Below, in pieces: positions 6,593 through 16,517 of a stretch of DNA of 64,000 nucleotides. This DNA comes from Fibrobacterota bacterium (GTDB lineage Bacteria; Fibrobacterota; Chitinivibrionia; Chitinivibrionales; FEN-1185): NCBI GenBank assembly GCA_003165595.1, contig PLWQ01000013.1:62001-126000 (forward strand), in the 5' to 3' direction. Every line of letters starts with the position of its first letter. Positions within the stretch are counted from its first letter, which is position 1. The position numbers and the translations under genes are program-made. The notes under the pieces are model-generated. The model was not told where the DNA came from, did not search any database, and saw nothing but the letters and a program-made list of their open reading frames with translations.

Positions 6593-9376
6593 ATGAAAGG
6601 CAAAATGCTTGGATGGGCGATGGTTGTCACGATGCTTGCTGCAGTGTCCGGCTTCGCGGAGACTTATACAGGAGAACCGAGCAACAGGGTGACCATTAAC
6701 ATGGGAGAAACACCCTGGATGTTTGTGAAATCAGATCCCATCGGCGCTCAGACCACCGCGTTCAACGATGCTTCCTGGAAGCAGATCGGCGTTCCGCACA
6801 CCTATAACGACACCGACACGTTTATCAACCAGCAAAGCGGCGGCGGCGACGGTTCGATGTTCGGGCAGATCGTGTGGTACAGGAAACATTTCTCGGTGGA
6901 CAATGCGTACTCGGGAAGGAAGATCTTTATAGAGTTCCAGGGTGTGCACGTAGGATGCGCGGTGTATATCAACGGCACTTTTCTCCCCGGCAACAGCGCG
7001 GTAACCGCGGATGCGAACGCGACCCACGTCATCGGGTTCATGGGATTCGTGGTGGATGTCACACCCTATGTCACCTTCGGAGGAGCGGACAATGTTTTGG
7101 CCGTGCGGGTCGGCAAGTATGGCGGGTTCTTTGAGGATCCCGGTTTTTCAACGGTATTCCGTTTCGGGTCTGAGGACGGCGGAATATTCCGCCCTGTGTA
7201 TATGCACATCACCGACAAGGTTCATGTTCCCGAGAATCTGTATGCGACGCTCAATCAGTGGGGGACCTACGTCGCCACCACTGCAATCGCTTCCGACGGC
7301 ACTCAGGCCACGCTGCGAATGTTGACAAACGTGAGAAACGACGGCGCTGCGGCCCAGAGCGTTTCGGTCACCACCAAGGTGGTGGACAGAAGCAACACGG
7401 TCGTCTTGTCTCTCACGGGTGCGGCGCAATCCGTGGCCGCGGGGCAGAGCTTCGTGTTCGACCAGACAGGCATTGTTTCCAATCCGCATCTGTGGTATCC
7501 CAATGCCAGCATCTACGGCACGCCGTACATGTACAAGGTGTACCACATCGTGCAGGTGGGCGGGGCCACCCTCGACGTGTTTACGAGCCCGCTGGGGATC
7601 CGCACCATCACGTGGGACGCAAATTTCCCGTATATCAACGGTCACAAGCACTACATGGACGGCGCGTCGGCCCGCTACGATTATCCCGCGCTGGGAACCG
7701 CCCTGCCTGCCGAAATCGAATACCGCGACGCCGTGCTCCTCACAAGGTGCGGCGGCCGCCTGTGGAGGCCCGGCCATTCGGCATGCAGCCCGGGGTTTGT
7801 TTACGCATGCGACAACACGGGCGTGATGCTGATGCAGCCCAGCGGCGACGGCGAGGGACTGTGGAACACCGCCGCGACCGCGGACGAGAAAACGCTCAAG
7901 CTCGAGGTGCAGCGCGACGGGGTGATACGCGACAGGAACAACCCGTCGATTTTGGCCTGGGAGGTCTGTAACGGAGACATCAACGCCGACTTCTGCACCA
8001 CGCTTCGCACGCTATGCCAGACATGGGACTCGCTTGCGCCGCGAGTGATTTCGGTGCGCGGCGCCGGACACGGGCCCAAGGACCTCATCTCGTGCACGGT
8101 CACCGGATGCGAAATCGGCATGAAGAACGGCAGTCCGGGCAATCCGGCCTGGGGCGCGGAAGCATGGGGCAACGCCGATTCGAGGACGGATTACAACGGT
8201 GAAATCTCCTTTGCCAACCAGTTCATGAACAACTGGCAGAGCAGCGTCAACGCCAACTGCTTCGGCCTGTGCCAGTGGTACATGGCAGAAACGCCGGGCG
8301 AGTGCCAGGCGTTCATGGACGGTACGCCTGCCACCGGAGTGCGTTCGTTCGGGTCCTCCATGATGGATTTCAACCGTTTGCCAAAGATGCTTTTTAAGAT
8401 GTACAGCGCGGCATGGACTCCTTTCGCGTTCCGTCCCGTGGTCTATCTCGCAAATCATTGGAACCGGTCCGGAACAGTAACGGTCAACGCGTTCTCCAAC
8501 TGCCCCAGCGTGGAGCTGCTTCTCAACGGGAACAGCCTTGGAAAGAAAACGCCCACCCCGTTGGGCGGCGCGAGCTGGAGCGTGGCCTGGGCAAGCGGAA
8601 CGCTTCTTGCAAACGGTCTTGACGCCGGCGGAAATGTCGTGTGCTCGGACCAGAAACAGACCGCGGGCGCGGCGGACCATATTGTGCTCATTCCGGACAC
8701 GGCGACCGTGCAGGCAAACGGCGACACGTTCCAGATAACGGCCAACGGAACCGACGCCAAGCTCATTCTCGCCAAGGTGGTTGACGCAAACGGAATCACG
8801 TGTCCCTTGGCGAGCAATACTATCACGTTCAGCGTGAGCGGGCCCGGCAATTATCGCGGCGGCGCCAACCAATATGTAACCGCGGGCCAGCCACTCGGAT
8901 TTCACGCGCCGCTGGATTCCAACCTTGCCGCAGAGGGCGGTCTCATCAAAGTGGCGGTACGTTCCACGTTCACGCCCGGCGAGGTGACCGTGACCGCCAC
9001 GTCGCCGGGTCTTGGAACGGGCAATGCCTCGTTTACCGTAGTTCCGGTTTCGCCTCCGTGCCCTACATGCCAGGGTACCATACGGCCGGCAGCGCGCACT
9101 GCTCCCGCTTCCACCATGCCAAGTCTCGACATTCGGACAAACAACGGAGTGATACGGTACTACCTAAGCAGACCCGCGCCGGTTTCCATGGAGATCCTTG
9201 ACGCAAGAGGAAAAATTCTGGAGCGGCTGTCGAATTCGAGGGCCGAGGCGGGTTGGCATCCGATCGCGGTTAACGGAATTTTCGACAAGGGCAAGTCAAT
9301 GGGAAGCGGAGTTTTGTTCGTCCGTCTTGACGCGGATGGCGGACACCTTGTCAAACAGGTTCTCTGGGCGCGATAA
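6593..9376 (+). CDS. Secreted GH2-superfamily glycosidase with C-terminal sorting-like domain (paralog A)
   Basis: The start at 6593 is preferred over the ATG at 6587 because AGAGAGG lies 8 bases upstream. The ~927-residue protein has a signal peptide, a GH2 sugar-binding jelly roll (~25-190), an Ig-like domain (~200-320), a TIM barrel (~330-600), a DUF4982-like domain (HWNRSGTVTVNAFSNCP), an Ig/invasin-like domain and a C-terminal FlgD/Por-type domain (SMEILDARGKI...LFVRLDADGG). The barrel has AWEVCNGD near residue 460 where GH2 enzymes usually have the acid/base motif ending NE; here the residue after Asn is Gly. WGAEAWG near residue 523 is the probable nucleophile motif. Substrate is unknown, and activity cannot be assumed. 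It is a paralog of the gene at 13264. Confidence 0.8.
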   Translation: MKGKMLGWAMVVTMLAAVSGFAETYTGEPSNRVTINMGETPWMFVKSDPIGAQTTAFNDASWKQIGVPHTYNDTDTFINQQSGGGDGSMFGQIVWYRKHFSVDNAYSGRKIFIEFQGVHVGCAVYINGTFLPGNSAVTADANATHVIGFMGFVVDVTPYVTFGGADNVLAVRVGKYGGFFEDPGFSTVFRFGSEDGGIFRPVYMHITDKVHVPENLYATLNQWGTYVATTAIASDGTQATLRMLTNVRNDGAAAQSVSVTTKVVDRSNTVVLSLTGAAQSVAAGQSFVFDQTGIVSNPHLWYPNASIYGTPYMYKVYHIVQVGGATLDVFTSPLGIRTITWDANFPYINGHKHYMDGASARYDYPALGTALPAEIEYRDAVLLTRCGGRLWRPGHSACSPGFVYACDNTGVMLMQPSGDGEGLWNTAATADEKTLKLEVQRDGVIRDRNNPSILAWEVCNGDINADFCTTLRTLCQTWDSLAPRVISVRGAGHGPKDLISCTVTGCEIGMKNGSPGNPAWGAEAWGNADSRTDYNGEISFANQFMNNWQSSVNANCFGLCQWYMAETPGECQAFMDGTPATGVRSFGSSMMDFNRLPKMLFKMYSAAWTPFAFRPVVYLANHWNRSGTVTVNAFSNCPSVELLLNGNSLGKKTPTPLGGASWSVAWASGTLLANGLDAGGNVVCSDQKQTAGAADHIVLIPDTATVQANGDTFQITANGTDAKLILAKVVDANGITCPLASNTITFSVSGPGNYRGGANQYVTAGQPLGFHAPLDSNLAAEGGLIKVAVRSTFTPGEVTVTATSPGLGTGNASFTVVPVSPPCPTCQGTIRPAARTAPASTMPSLDIRTNNGVIRYYLSRPAPVSMEILDARGKILERLSNSRAEAGWHPIAVNGIFDKGKSMGSGVLFVRLDADGGHLVKQVLWAR

Positions 9377-9432
9377 TTCCGCTCGGCATGAATCGAAAGA
9401 GAAAGGCATCCGAAAGGAACCTCGGCGTCTCG

Positions 9433-12400
9433 CTATGTCCGTGCGCGCCGTGCTTTTGCCTTTGCTTTTTCGTAAGCGCCGACCACCGTGGACTCAAGGT
9501 CTGCATAGGTCTGCGCATCAAGAAATTCGGCGAGCGAGGCGTGGTTCATTCGGAATCCTTTGTAGGCGTCCCACAATTTGTTTTTTGCAACCAATTGCCG
9601 CAGCTTCTTCGCATACTCGCGCACCTGACCGGCTTTCTTCTCAAGGTCGTCGTACGCGGAGGTCGCTTCATTGCGAACCCTGTCGAACTCGGCGCTTGAC
9701 AAATACGTTTCCAGGGTCTGCTGCGCATCGGTGAAGACCCGGTAGGCCTCTGCCGCCTTGTCCATGCTAAGCAGGCCATGGATTTTGGCGATTTTTTCGC
9801 GGGCCTCCTTTCTGCCCTGGAGTGTAGCTTGATAGGCCTGCGATACCTTTGCCGACAAATCGGCATATTCGTCGCGGGGAAGGTACCTGCCAAGGTTCCT
9901 TTCGACGTTCCGGAATTCGGCGGCCGCCTCCACGCCCTGGTTTTCCCGTATCAATCGCCTTATTGCCGAGCCTGTGGCCCGGGCTTGTTTTCGTTTATCC
10001 ATGAATGCATCGTAAGGCGCGCCGATGGCAGCCGCAAGCCGCGAGGATTTCCAATTGACAAGGTACTGTTCAAGGAAACCGCGTTTTTCTTCGAACTCGT
10101 CGTGCGCGGAAATCACCCCGTCTTCCTTCTGCGCCCTCATTTGCAACCGGTCGGCAAGGGCTTGGGCCGCGGCGGTATTGTCTTCCCATTCGGACTTTGC
10201 GCGTGACACGCGCGACCGAAGGCTCGCATATACACGGGCGGGCAAATATGCTTTGAGGACCCCGTCGTTGTTCGACAAAAGCACATATGCCGTGTCGCCC
10301 CGGTCCTTCTCGATGAGACGGTTGATGGCGTCCACGACTGCTCGAGCTTCACGTCTGTTGTCCTTGAGGTCGCTGTTGAATTTCTCTACAATCGTCTTGA
10401 GAGCCGAGAACTCGGGCTGTTCAAGGTAGAACTTGAGGTTCGGTTCGAGCGTGTCAAAGGCGGCGTAGGCGTCGTCGACGCGCTTTTGCACGATCATGCC
10501 GCGGATTGCAGTGGCGTTCTGCTCTGCGCTGGCCTTGGCGGCATTGAACCGCCTGTTTGCCGCGGTCGCGCTTGTGTCAAGCCGGGCAAGCGACTTGCCG
10601 TCGCAATAGTGCGCAAGCTGGGCGCACTCCTGCCTAAAGAGGGAATATGCTTCGTTGCCCCTTCTCTTGTCGATGAGTTCCCGCATGTGATGTACTTCCG
10701 AGGCTGCCCAGGTCTTGCGTTCCTTGTATTCGGCATAGGCGGCTTTAACGCGCTTTGCCAGAGCTCCGGCTGCGGTTTCGTCGGTGCAATAGAAGTCGAT
10801 ATCGTCTTCGGCCTTCCTAAAGACCGCGTAGGCTTGTTCCACCTTGGTCTGGTCGAGAAGCCCCGCGACTTCACTCATCGCTGTGGTTGTAGATGCCACC
10901 TTCTTGTCGTATTCCATGCGGGCGATGTCCGCTGAGGCCTGAAGCCGGACAAACGCGTTCGTTTCAAGGTACAACTTCAAAGACGGCGCATTCTCCTTGA
11001 AAAGCAGGTCGGCCTTTCGTCCTTGCCTGCCGTCAACAAAACGGTAGATCTTGTCGGAAATCGCTATTGCCTGGCGCTGTTGGTTGCGCATTTCACCGTA
11101 GGACCTGGACACCCGTTCCCTAAGATCGAAGAAACGCTTGTCGTCGGCCATGTCGCGCCTTAATCTGTCTTTGGCATTTTCAAAGAGGTCATGCGCTTCC
11201 TTGGGCCGGCCGGCGCCGACAAGGGAATCGATCCGGCCGGCAATGGATTTTGCTCCGGCCTGCCGCGCAGCAAAACCCGTGTTTGCTCGATCCACCTCCG
11301 CCTGCAGCGCGGCGAATGCCGCTGTATCCAGGGATTCGGAAAGCATGGCCCGGCTTTCCGAGAACCTCTCGCTCGCGTCAAGTTCTTTCCCGGCCTTGAT
11401 AAGCGACATAATGTCCCGCCGGCACGTCAGACTGAGTTTCTTCCTGTCCTTTACAGTCTCGTAGGTGGCTGCCACTTGTTTGTGAATCGCGTCGAACGTG
11501 TCGCGGAAGCAATACCGCACAAGGTCGGCCTGTTTTTTTTCAAAAAGTGAATATGCTTCCTCGATTTTCTTCTCTGCAATGAGCCTGCGAATGTCGTCGA
11601 CGGCGGCGTTGGCCCAGCCTTGCCTGCGTTGGTATTCGACGTATGCCTGGCCCACCCGTTTCTCCAAGTCACGCAATTCCTGTTTGTCCATGAACCGTTG
11701 CAGCTCGTCACGTGATTTTGTGAGCTCGCTCATGGCATCGGGGACGCGATCCTGGTCGAGCAGGCGCTCGATTGCCTGCGCGAGCTGTGAGGCCTGGGTG
11801 CGGCCCGTCTGTTTCTGCGAAAATGATGTTTCCACGCCGGACTCAAGACTCTCATAGGCCGGGGGGGCGAGAAACCGCTGCAGGTTCTTCTGATAGATAT
11901 GGAAGACGGTCATTGCCTCGTCGGTGTTGCCTTCGTCAAGCAGCGTGCGAACCTTTGCCGCGCTGGATGCTGCCGTGAGCCTTGCCCGCTCTTCATCGGC
12001 GTCAGGCTGTTGTTTCTCCGGCTTTGGCCGGACAGCCGGGGATTCCGGTTCGGGCGCCGCAGGTTGCGGCAAAGGCTCTGCTGCGTGCCGTATCGTGTCG
12101 GGGGTATGCACAGGCTGGGGCAAACGCGCAACCGCCTCCGCAGGCACCTCGACCTTACGCAAAGGTGCAGGGGCCAGCGCTTCTGCATGCTGTTGCGCCA
12201 CGTTTTGCTGAGGCTGTGGCTTGGGTGTCTGCTTCGGCGACGGCTGAATTTCCTGCGAAGGCGTTGGTGCGGCGGCAGGAGGCGAGGGGGGCGGCGACAG
12301 TCCGGAAACGGGAGTGGTTTCCTCTCCTTCGTTTGTGCTTTCCATTATCGCCTGGTCCACGGGCGCCAGTTCCGTTTCGGACAAGCCTGCCTGGACCGAA

Positions 12401-12873
12401 AGAAATTGCCTGAATTCGTACCCCGCCTTGCGGCCTTGTTTCTGCACTATGGCGATGTTGACCTTGATGAGAGAGTCAACCTTCTGTTTCATCCCGGCAT
12501 CGAGCGACGCCACTCTAAACTTGATGGCTCTCCTGTCGTCGTTGGAAAGCGATTTCTTGTATTTGTCGATTCTGAAATTGATAAGCGACAATTCCTGGTG
12601 AGCGGCCCGGAAATCGTCGGCGGCAATGTCGGAGGTTGCTTTTTGAAAATAGGCTTCGAGGTCGGCCTTGATCTGTTCGGGCCCCACGGCGAACAAATCG
12701 TTGTCGGCCGCCCAGGCCGGCGACATGATCTCCACCCGAGGCATCCATTGGATCGCCCGGGTGAAATGGAAATCGAGCAGTACGGCGCAAAGCGCAGGAC
12801 AAACTGCGAGTATTGCCGCTGAAAATGCCGGCAATCGGCGAGGATGGAACGTTGTCTTGAACCGAAATTTCAT
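9433..12873 (-). CDS. Membrane-anchored or secreted protein of fourteen 60-residue helical repeats
   Basis: I do not recognise a family. Starting at ATG 12873 the protein is 1146 residues. It has a hydrophobic N-terminal segment (PAFSAAILAVCPALCAVLL), a helical region, a Pro/Gln/Ala-rich linker (~190-305), and then fourteen tandem repeats of almost exactly 60 residues that run to the stop codon (about 11952 to 9433). The repeat pattern is IRxLIxxxxxxEAYxLFxxxxxxLxxYL, then ~15 residues, AYxxYxxRK. It should fold as helical hairpins, solenoid- or spectrin-like. It faces the GH2 paralog at 6593 tail to tail and lies back to back with the second paralog. A periplasmic or envelope scaffold is inferred only from the architecture. 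Upstream in-frame starts as far as 12969 are possible. Confidence 0.75.
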   Translation of the reverse strand: MKFRFKTTFHPRRLPAFSAAILAVCPALCAVLLDFHFTRAIQWMPRVEIMSPAWAADNDLFAVGPEQIKADLEAYFQKATSDIAADDFRAAHQELSLINFRIDKYKKSLSNDDRRAIKFRVASLDAGMKQKVDSLIKVNIAIVQKQGRKAGYEFRQFLSVQAGLSETELAPVDQAIMESTNEGEETTPVSGLSPPPSPPAAAPTPSQEIQPSPKQTPKPQPQQNVAQQHAEALAPAPLRKVEVPAEAVARLPQPVHTPDTIRHAAEPLPQPAAPEPESPAVRPKPEKQQPDADEERARLTAASSAAKVRTLLDEGNTDEAMTVFHIYQKNLQRFLAPPAYESLESGVETSFSQKQTGRTQASQLAQAIERLLDQDRVPDAMSELTKSRDELQRFMDKQELRDLEKRVGQAYVEYQRRQGWANAAVDDIRRLIAEKKIEEAYSLFEKKQADLVRYCFRDTFDAIHKQVAATYETVKDRKKLSLTCRRDIMSLIKAGKELDASERFSESRAMLSESLDTAAFAALQAEVDRANTGFAARQAGAKSIAGRIDSLVGAGRPKEAHDLFENAKDRLRRDMADDKRFFDLRERVSRSYGEMRNQQRQAIAISDKIYRFVDGRQGRKADLLFKENAPSLKLYLETNAFVRLQASADIARMEYDKKVASTTTAMSEVAGLLDQTKVEQAYAVFRKAEDDIDFYCTDETAAGALAKRVKAAYAEYKERKTWAASEVHHMRELIDKRRGNEAYSLFRQECAQLAHYCDGKSLARLDTSATAANRRFNAAKASAEQNATAIRGMIVQKRVDDAYAAFDTLEPNLKFYLEQPEFSALKTIVEKFNSDLKDNRREARAVVDAINRLIEKDRGDTAYVLLSNNDGVLKAYLPARVYASLRSRVSRAKSEWEDNTAAAQALADRLQMRAQKEDGVISAHDEFEEKRGFLEQYLVNWKSSRLAAAIGAPYDAFMDKRKQARATGSAIRRLIRENQGVEAAAEFRNVERNLGRYLPRDEYADLSAKVSQAYQATLQGRKEAREKIAKIHGLLSMDKAAEAYRVFTDAQQTLETYLSSAEFDRVRNEATSAYDDLEKKAGQVREYAKKLRQLVAKNKLWDAYKGFRMNHASLAEFLDAQTYADLESTVVGAYEKAKAKARRART

Positions 12874-13263
12874 GGCCCTTGTTCCGGATGGGGGTACGTG
12901 GCCAAGGCGCGGTCTTTTTGCAGGAATGCGCCTAGGGGAAATATGGGTTCTAACGAAGGTTCCCGGCAAGGGTTAGCAAGAAAAACTGTGGACAAGAGGA
13001 AGTGAGGCAATGGACCCCGCCTCTGATGCCAAAAACTCATGGTCCCCTGTTCACCCGAGTGAACACTAATAATGCAGGCAGGCAAATCCCCACTATTATT
13101 GAACCACAAATGTCTATATTTACGAATTGAGGGGTAAGGCCCGGCGGTTACCATGATTGACCTAAAGGGAGGAGGGTCATGTGCACCGGCTTGTGTTCAA
13201 CCTCTCAGCGCTGCCAGAAACCCAAATTCCGAAACCCCCAAATTTTCCAAAGGAGGAACTGCA
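12874..13263. other. Intergenic region between divergent genes
   Basis: This 390-bp stretch separates the repeat protein from the second GH2-type gene. It is AT-richer around 13090-13130 (with TATATT at 13115) and must carry the promoters for both genes, but no convincing -35/-10 pair could be assigned. No gene was seen in it. Confidence 0.5.
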
Positions 13264-16062
13264 ATGCTCAAAAAAATGCTGGCGTCGGCCGCATGTGTCT
13301 TTCTTGTGTCGGTGTTCGCAGGTTATGCCGCGACCTATACGCCGGAACCAAGCAACAGGCTAAGAATCAATTTGGGCGACACTCCATGGAAGTTCATCAA
13401 ATCAGACCCGGTTAATGCCCAAAGCGCTGCAGCAAGCGACGCGACATGGAAAGACGTGGGTGTTCCGTATACCCCGAATGACGACGATACCTTTGTGAAC
13501 GGCGAAAGCGGCGGAGGTCCGATGTTCGGGGGAGCCTGCTGGTACAGGAAACATTTCACCTTGGACAATGCATATGCGGGAAGAAAAATATTCATTGAAG
13601 TTGAAGGCGCGCACATGGGTTGTCAGTTGTATATCAACGGAACATTCATACCCGGAAACAGCGCGTATAATCCGCAGGCCACGCATGTCATCGGTTTTAT
13701 GGGGTTTGTGGTGGACGTCACGTCGAATGTGACGTTCGGGGGAGCGGACAATCTTCTGGCCATACGGACCAGCTTTTCAGGTGGGTTTTACGCGGACCCT
13801 GGTTTTTCAGAGGTTTTCAGGTTCGGATCGTCTGACGTTGGCCTATTCAGGCCGGTGTGGCTGCATATTACCGACCCGGTCCATGTGCCATTGAATTTGT
13901 ATTCGACTCTTAGCCAGTGGGGGACATATGTCGCGACAACAGCCGCGTCGGACGCTTCAGCCACGGTGCGAATCCAGACAAACGTTCGGAATGATGGCGG
14001 GGCAGCTCAGGCCGTTACGCTGACGACTAAAATCGTCGATGCGCAAAGCAACGTGGTATCGAGCCTCGACGCCAATCAGACCATTGCCGCAGGCGCGACA
14101 TTTATGTTCGACCAGACAGCCACAATAGCAAATCCTCACCTGTGGTATCCGAACAATAGCACATTCGGCACGCCGTATATGCACACGGTGTACAGTATCG
14201 TGAAGATAGGGGGGACCACGGTAGACGTTTTTACGACCCCGTTTGGAATCCGGACGATCACCTGGGACGCCAATTGGCCATATATCAACGGACACAAACA
14301 TTGTTTATACGGCGCGTCAGCGCGATACGATTATCCCGCGCTGGGCACGGCATTGAGTCCTGAGGTCGAATACCGCGACGCACAGATACTTGCGAAGATC
14401 GGCGGTAGCCTGTGGAGACCCGGACATTCATCGTGCAGTCCCGGGTTCGTCCAGGCTTGCAACGACGAAGGCATCATGCTGATGCAGCCCAGCGGCGATG
14501 GCGAGGGACTGTGGTCTACTAACGTGAGTGCGTACCAGAGCACGCTCAAACAGGAGATCCAGCGCGACGTGTGCATACGCGATAGGAACGATCCGTCGAT
14601 TCTCGCGTGGGAGGTTTGTAACGGCGATATTATCGCTGCCTTCTGCACCACGCTCAGGAACCTGTGCAATTCATGGGAGCCGCTTGCGCCGCGCGCGATC
14701 TCGGTCCGCGGTGCCGGAATGGGGCCCACGGACCTCATTTCGTGCACGGTCACCGGGTGCGAGATGGGCATGAAGAACGGCCATCCCGGCAATCCGGCCT
14801 GGGGCGCGGAAGCATGGGGCCATCAGGCCGCAAGGTTTGCCTACGATTATGAACTCCTGTTTGCCGAAGAGTTTGTACAAAACTGGAGAAAGAACATACA
14901 ACAAAACTGTTTCGGGTTATGCCAGTGGTATTTGGCGGAGACCCCGGGCGAGGCCGGGGATTTTGAAGGGGGTCCCACGGGGCCGGGAGTCCGCTCGTTC
15001 GGATCTTCCATGATGGATTTCAACCGTATTCCCAAGTTACTTTACAAGATATACAATGTCTGCTGGGTGCCATATTCCATTAAGCCTGTGGTTTTTCTAG
15101 CGTACCACTGGAACCGTTCCGGCACCGTGCGAGTCAATGCGTTCAGCAACTGCCCGCAGGTAAAACTTCTCCTTAATGGTAACGACCTGGGGAACAAAAC
15201 GCCAAATCCCTGGACCGGGACAGGGGACGAGACAACTAATCAGACCACCACGGAGATGCCGTTTCAATGCTGGTGGGACAACGTCGCGTGGGCTTCGGGA
15301 ACCCTCACCGCGGAGGGTCTTGACGCTGGCGGCGCCGTTGTCTGTTCCGATAAGAAAGTCACGGCCGGAGCAGCCGACCACATAGTTTTGACTGTGGATC
15401 CGGCTGTGGTAAAACCGGATGGAGAAGTCTTTAAGATCAGGGCCAACGGGTCGGACGCGGCCTTTATAGTGGCTACGGTAGTTGATGCGGCCGGCAACTG
15501 GGTTCCCACGGCGAGTATGAATATCAATTTCCACACGAGCGGTCCCTGCGAATATCGCGGCGGCACCGATCAACTGGTAACAGCGGGACAGGGCTATGGC
15601 TATCATGCACCTCTGGATTCTCAACTTCAGGCTGAGGGCGGCATGTGCAAAATAGCCGTGAGGTCTAGATGGACGGCAGGCCAGGTAACGGTTACCGCGA
15701 CTTCCACGGGACTGGGCACGGGCACGACATCATTCATGGTGAGCGACGTCGGAAGCCCGGTTGAATACAGAAAACCGTCTGCAACGTATTCGTCTTCCTT
15801 GCCAGCGTTCAAGATGGAATTGCTGGGGAAAACCCTGCGATATTTTGTCAGCAGACCCGGAATCGTCGCATTTGACATCATAACTGCGAGCGGAAGGGTG
15901 ATGAAGCATATTCCGGCTCTGCAATGTTCCAATGGCTGGCATCAGCTTGCGCTTTCCGGAGCGGGTGTCCTGGGCGATACCAAGGGCAACGGCGTATATT
16001 TCGTGCGTTGCAGCCTCGACGGCGCAAACCAGGGGGAGAAACGGATCGCCATGGTCCGCTGA
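13264..16062 (+). CDS. Secreted GH2-superfamily glycosidase with C-terminal sorting-like domain (paralog B)
   Basis: Start ATG 13264 follows a near-perfect AAAGGAGG. The 932-residue protein has the same layout as the gene at 6593: signal peptide, jelly roll, Ig-like domain, TIM barrel, DUF4982-like domain (HWNRSGTVRVNAFSNCP), invasin-like domain and a C-terminal FlgD/Por-type domain (FDIITASGRVMKHI). By eye roughly two thirds of barrel residues are identical between the two. AWEVCNGD (N453, G454) and WGAEAWG (E516) are both kept, so the missing canonical acid/base Glu is a shared trait and not a sequencing slip. A ~17-residue insertion rich in Thr and Gly (TGTGDETTNQTTTE) in the DUF4982-like part distinguishes it. 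The substrate is unknown. A terminator follows at 16178. Confidence 0.8.
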   Translation: MLKKMLASAACVFLVSVFAGYAATYTPEPSNRLRINLGDTPWKFIKSDPVNAQSAAASDATWKDVGVPYTPNDDDTFVNGESGGGPMFGGACWYRKHFTLDNAYAGRKIFIEVEGAHMGCQLYINGTFIPGNSAYNPQATHVIGFMGFVVDVTSNVTFGGADNLLAIRTSFSGGFYADPGFSEVFRFGSSDVGLFRPVWLHITDPVHVPLNLYSTLSQWGTYVATTAASDASATVRIQTNVRNDGGAAQAVTLTTKIVDAQSNVVSSLDANQTIAAGATFMFDQTATIANPHLWYPNNSTFGTPYMHTVYSIVKIGGTTVDVFTTPFGIRTITWDANWPYINGHKHCLYGASARYDYPALGTALSPEVEYRDAQILAKIGGSLWRPGHSSCSPGFVQACNDEGIMLMQPSGDGEGLWSTNVSAYQSTLKQEIQRDVCIRDRNDPSILAWEVCNGDIIAAFCTTLRNLCNSWEPLAPRAISVRGAGMGPTDLISCTVTGCEMGMKNGHPGNPAWGAEAWGHQAARFAYDYELLFAEEFVQNWRKNIQQNCFGLCQWYLAETPGEAGDFEGGPTGPGVRSFGSSMMDFNRIPKLLYKIYNVCWVPYSIKPVVFLAYHWNRSGTVRVNAFSNCPQVKLLLNGNDLGNKTPNPWTGTGDETTNQTTTEMPFQCWWDNVAWASGTLTAEGLDAGGAVVCSDKKVTAGAADHIVLTVDPAVVKPDGEVFKIRANGSDAAFIVATVVDAAGNWVPTASMNINFHTSGPCEYRGGTDQLVTAGQGYGYHAPLDSQLQAEGGMCKIAVRSRWTAGQVTVTATSTGLGTGTTSFMVSDVGSPVEYRKPSATYSSSLPAFKMELLGKTLRYFVSRPGIVAFDIITASGRVMKHIPALQCSNGWHQLALSGAGVLGDTKGNGVYFVRCSLDGANQGEKRIAMVR

Positions 16063-16177
16063 TTTCCATAGCCGGCGCGGCTGCCGCTGCAGTTTTTGAG
16101 TGGCGGCAGCCGTGGTCCTCGCAGGTTTGCTGCGGGGTCTTTGGAATGCGCAAATGTTAGGGCAATCAAAGGGAGAG

Positions 16178-16210
16178 AAAGGCACCCGATGCGGGTGCCT
16201 TTCCAGTTTT
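16178..16210 (+). terminator. Intrinsic terminator after GH2 paralog B
   Basis: A 10-bp stem, AAAGGCACCC with its complement around a GATGC loop, is followed by a T-rich tail (TTCCAGTTTT). It lies about 115 bp after the stop at 16062. Confidence 0.8.
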
Positions 16211-16373
16211 AGGATAGGAAGTCTGTGTTGCCTGGCGATGGTATATCCTATCCACGGAACCCGAATTCATGGTTTGATCCGCTATCTCCGATAAATAGAA
16301 AGAGCACCTGTTTCTATTTGCCCGGTAAAAACGCCTGGCAAAGGTTAAGGAAACCTCTTTCCCTGCCGATTAG

Positions 16374-16498
16374 TTGACAAGGTGTCACAAAGATCGAGGT
16401 TCGCATAATTCAACGCATATGCTTGCAGTTTGTTGAGCGGGATTTGAGTACTAACTCAAAACAAATGAAGTTTGCTAACCCCGAAGCCTGCTTCGGGG
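16374..16498 (+). promoter_or_regulatory. Leader of the kinase gene with inverted repeats
   Basis: Upstream of the kinase are a TTGACA at 16374 with no well-spaced -10, a 7-bp inverted repeat with a 4-base loop (TTTGAGT...ACTCAAA, 16443-16460), and a GC-rich hairpin (CCCCGAAG, loop CCTG, CTTCGGGG, 16479-16498) ending 19 bases before the start codon. The repeat could be an operator. The hairpin could be an attenuator or the 3' end of an upstream transcript. None is proven. Confidence 0.35.
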
Positions 16499-16517
16499 CT
16501 CTTCACTGAGGACTTCT

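Noticed and set aside
8012-8905. A 297-codon open frame opposite GH2 paralog A
   Set aside because: It has no domain and no start signals, and it is antisense to conserved GH2 motifs.
11899-12822. A 307-codon open frame on the plus strand inside the repeat-protein gene
   Set aside because: The translation is Arg/Gly-rich low complexity, antisense to the Pro/Gln linker and first repeats; the opposite strand has the regular 60-residue repeats.
13107-13120. The 14-mer AAATGTCTATATTT shared with 26521-26534 as a common regulatory site
   Set aside because: Several 14-base matches are expected by chance in 64 kb, and only the second copy has a properly spaced -35.
16374-16409. TTGACA with CATAAT as the kinase promoter
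   Set aside because: The spacer is 24 bases, too long for a sigma-70-type promoter.
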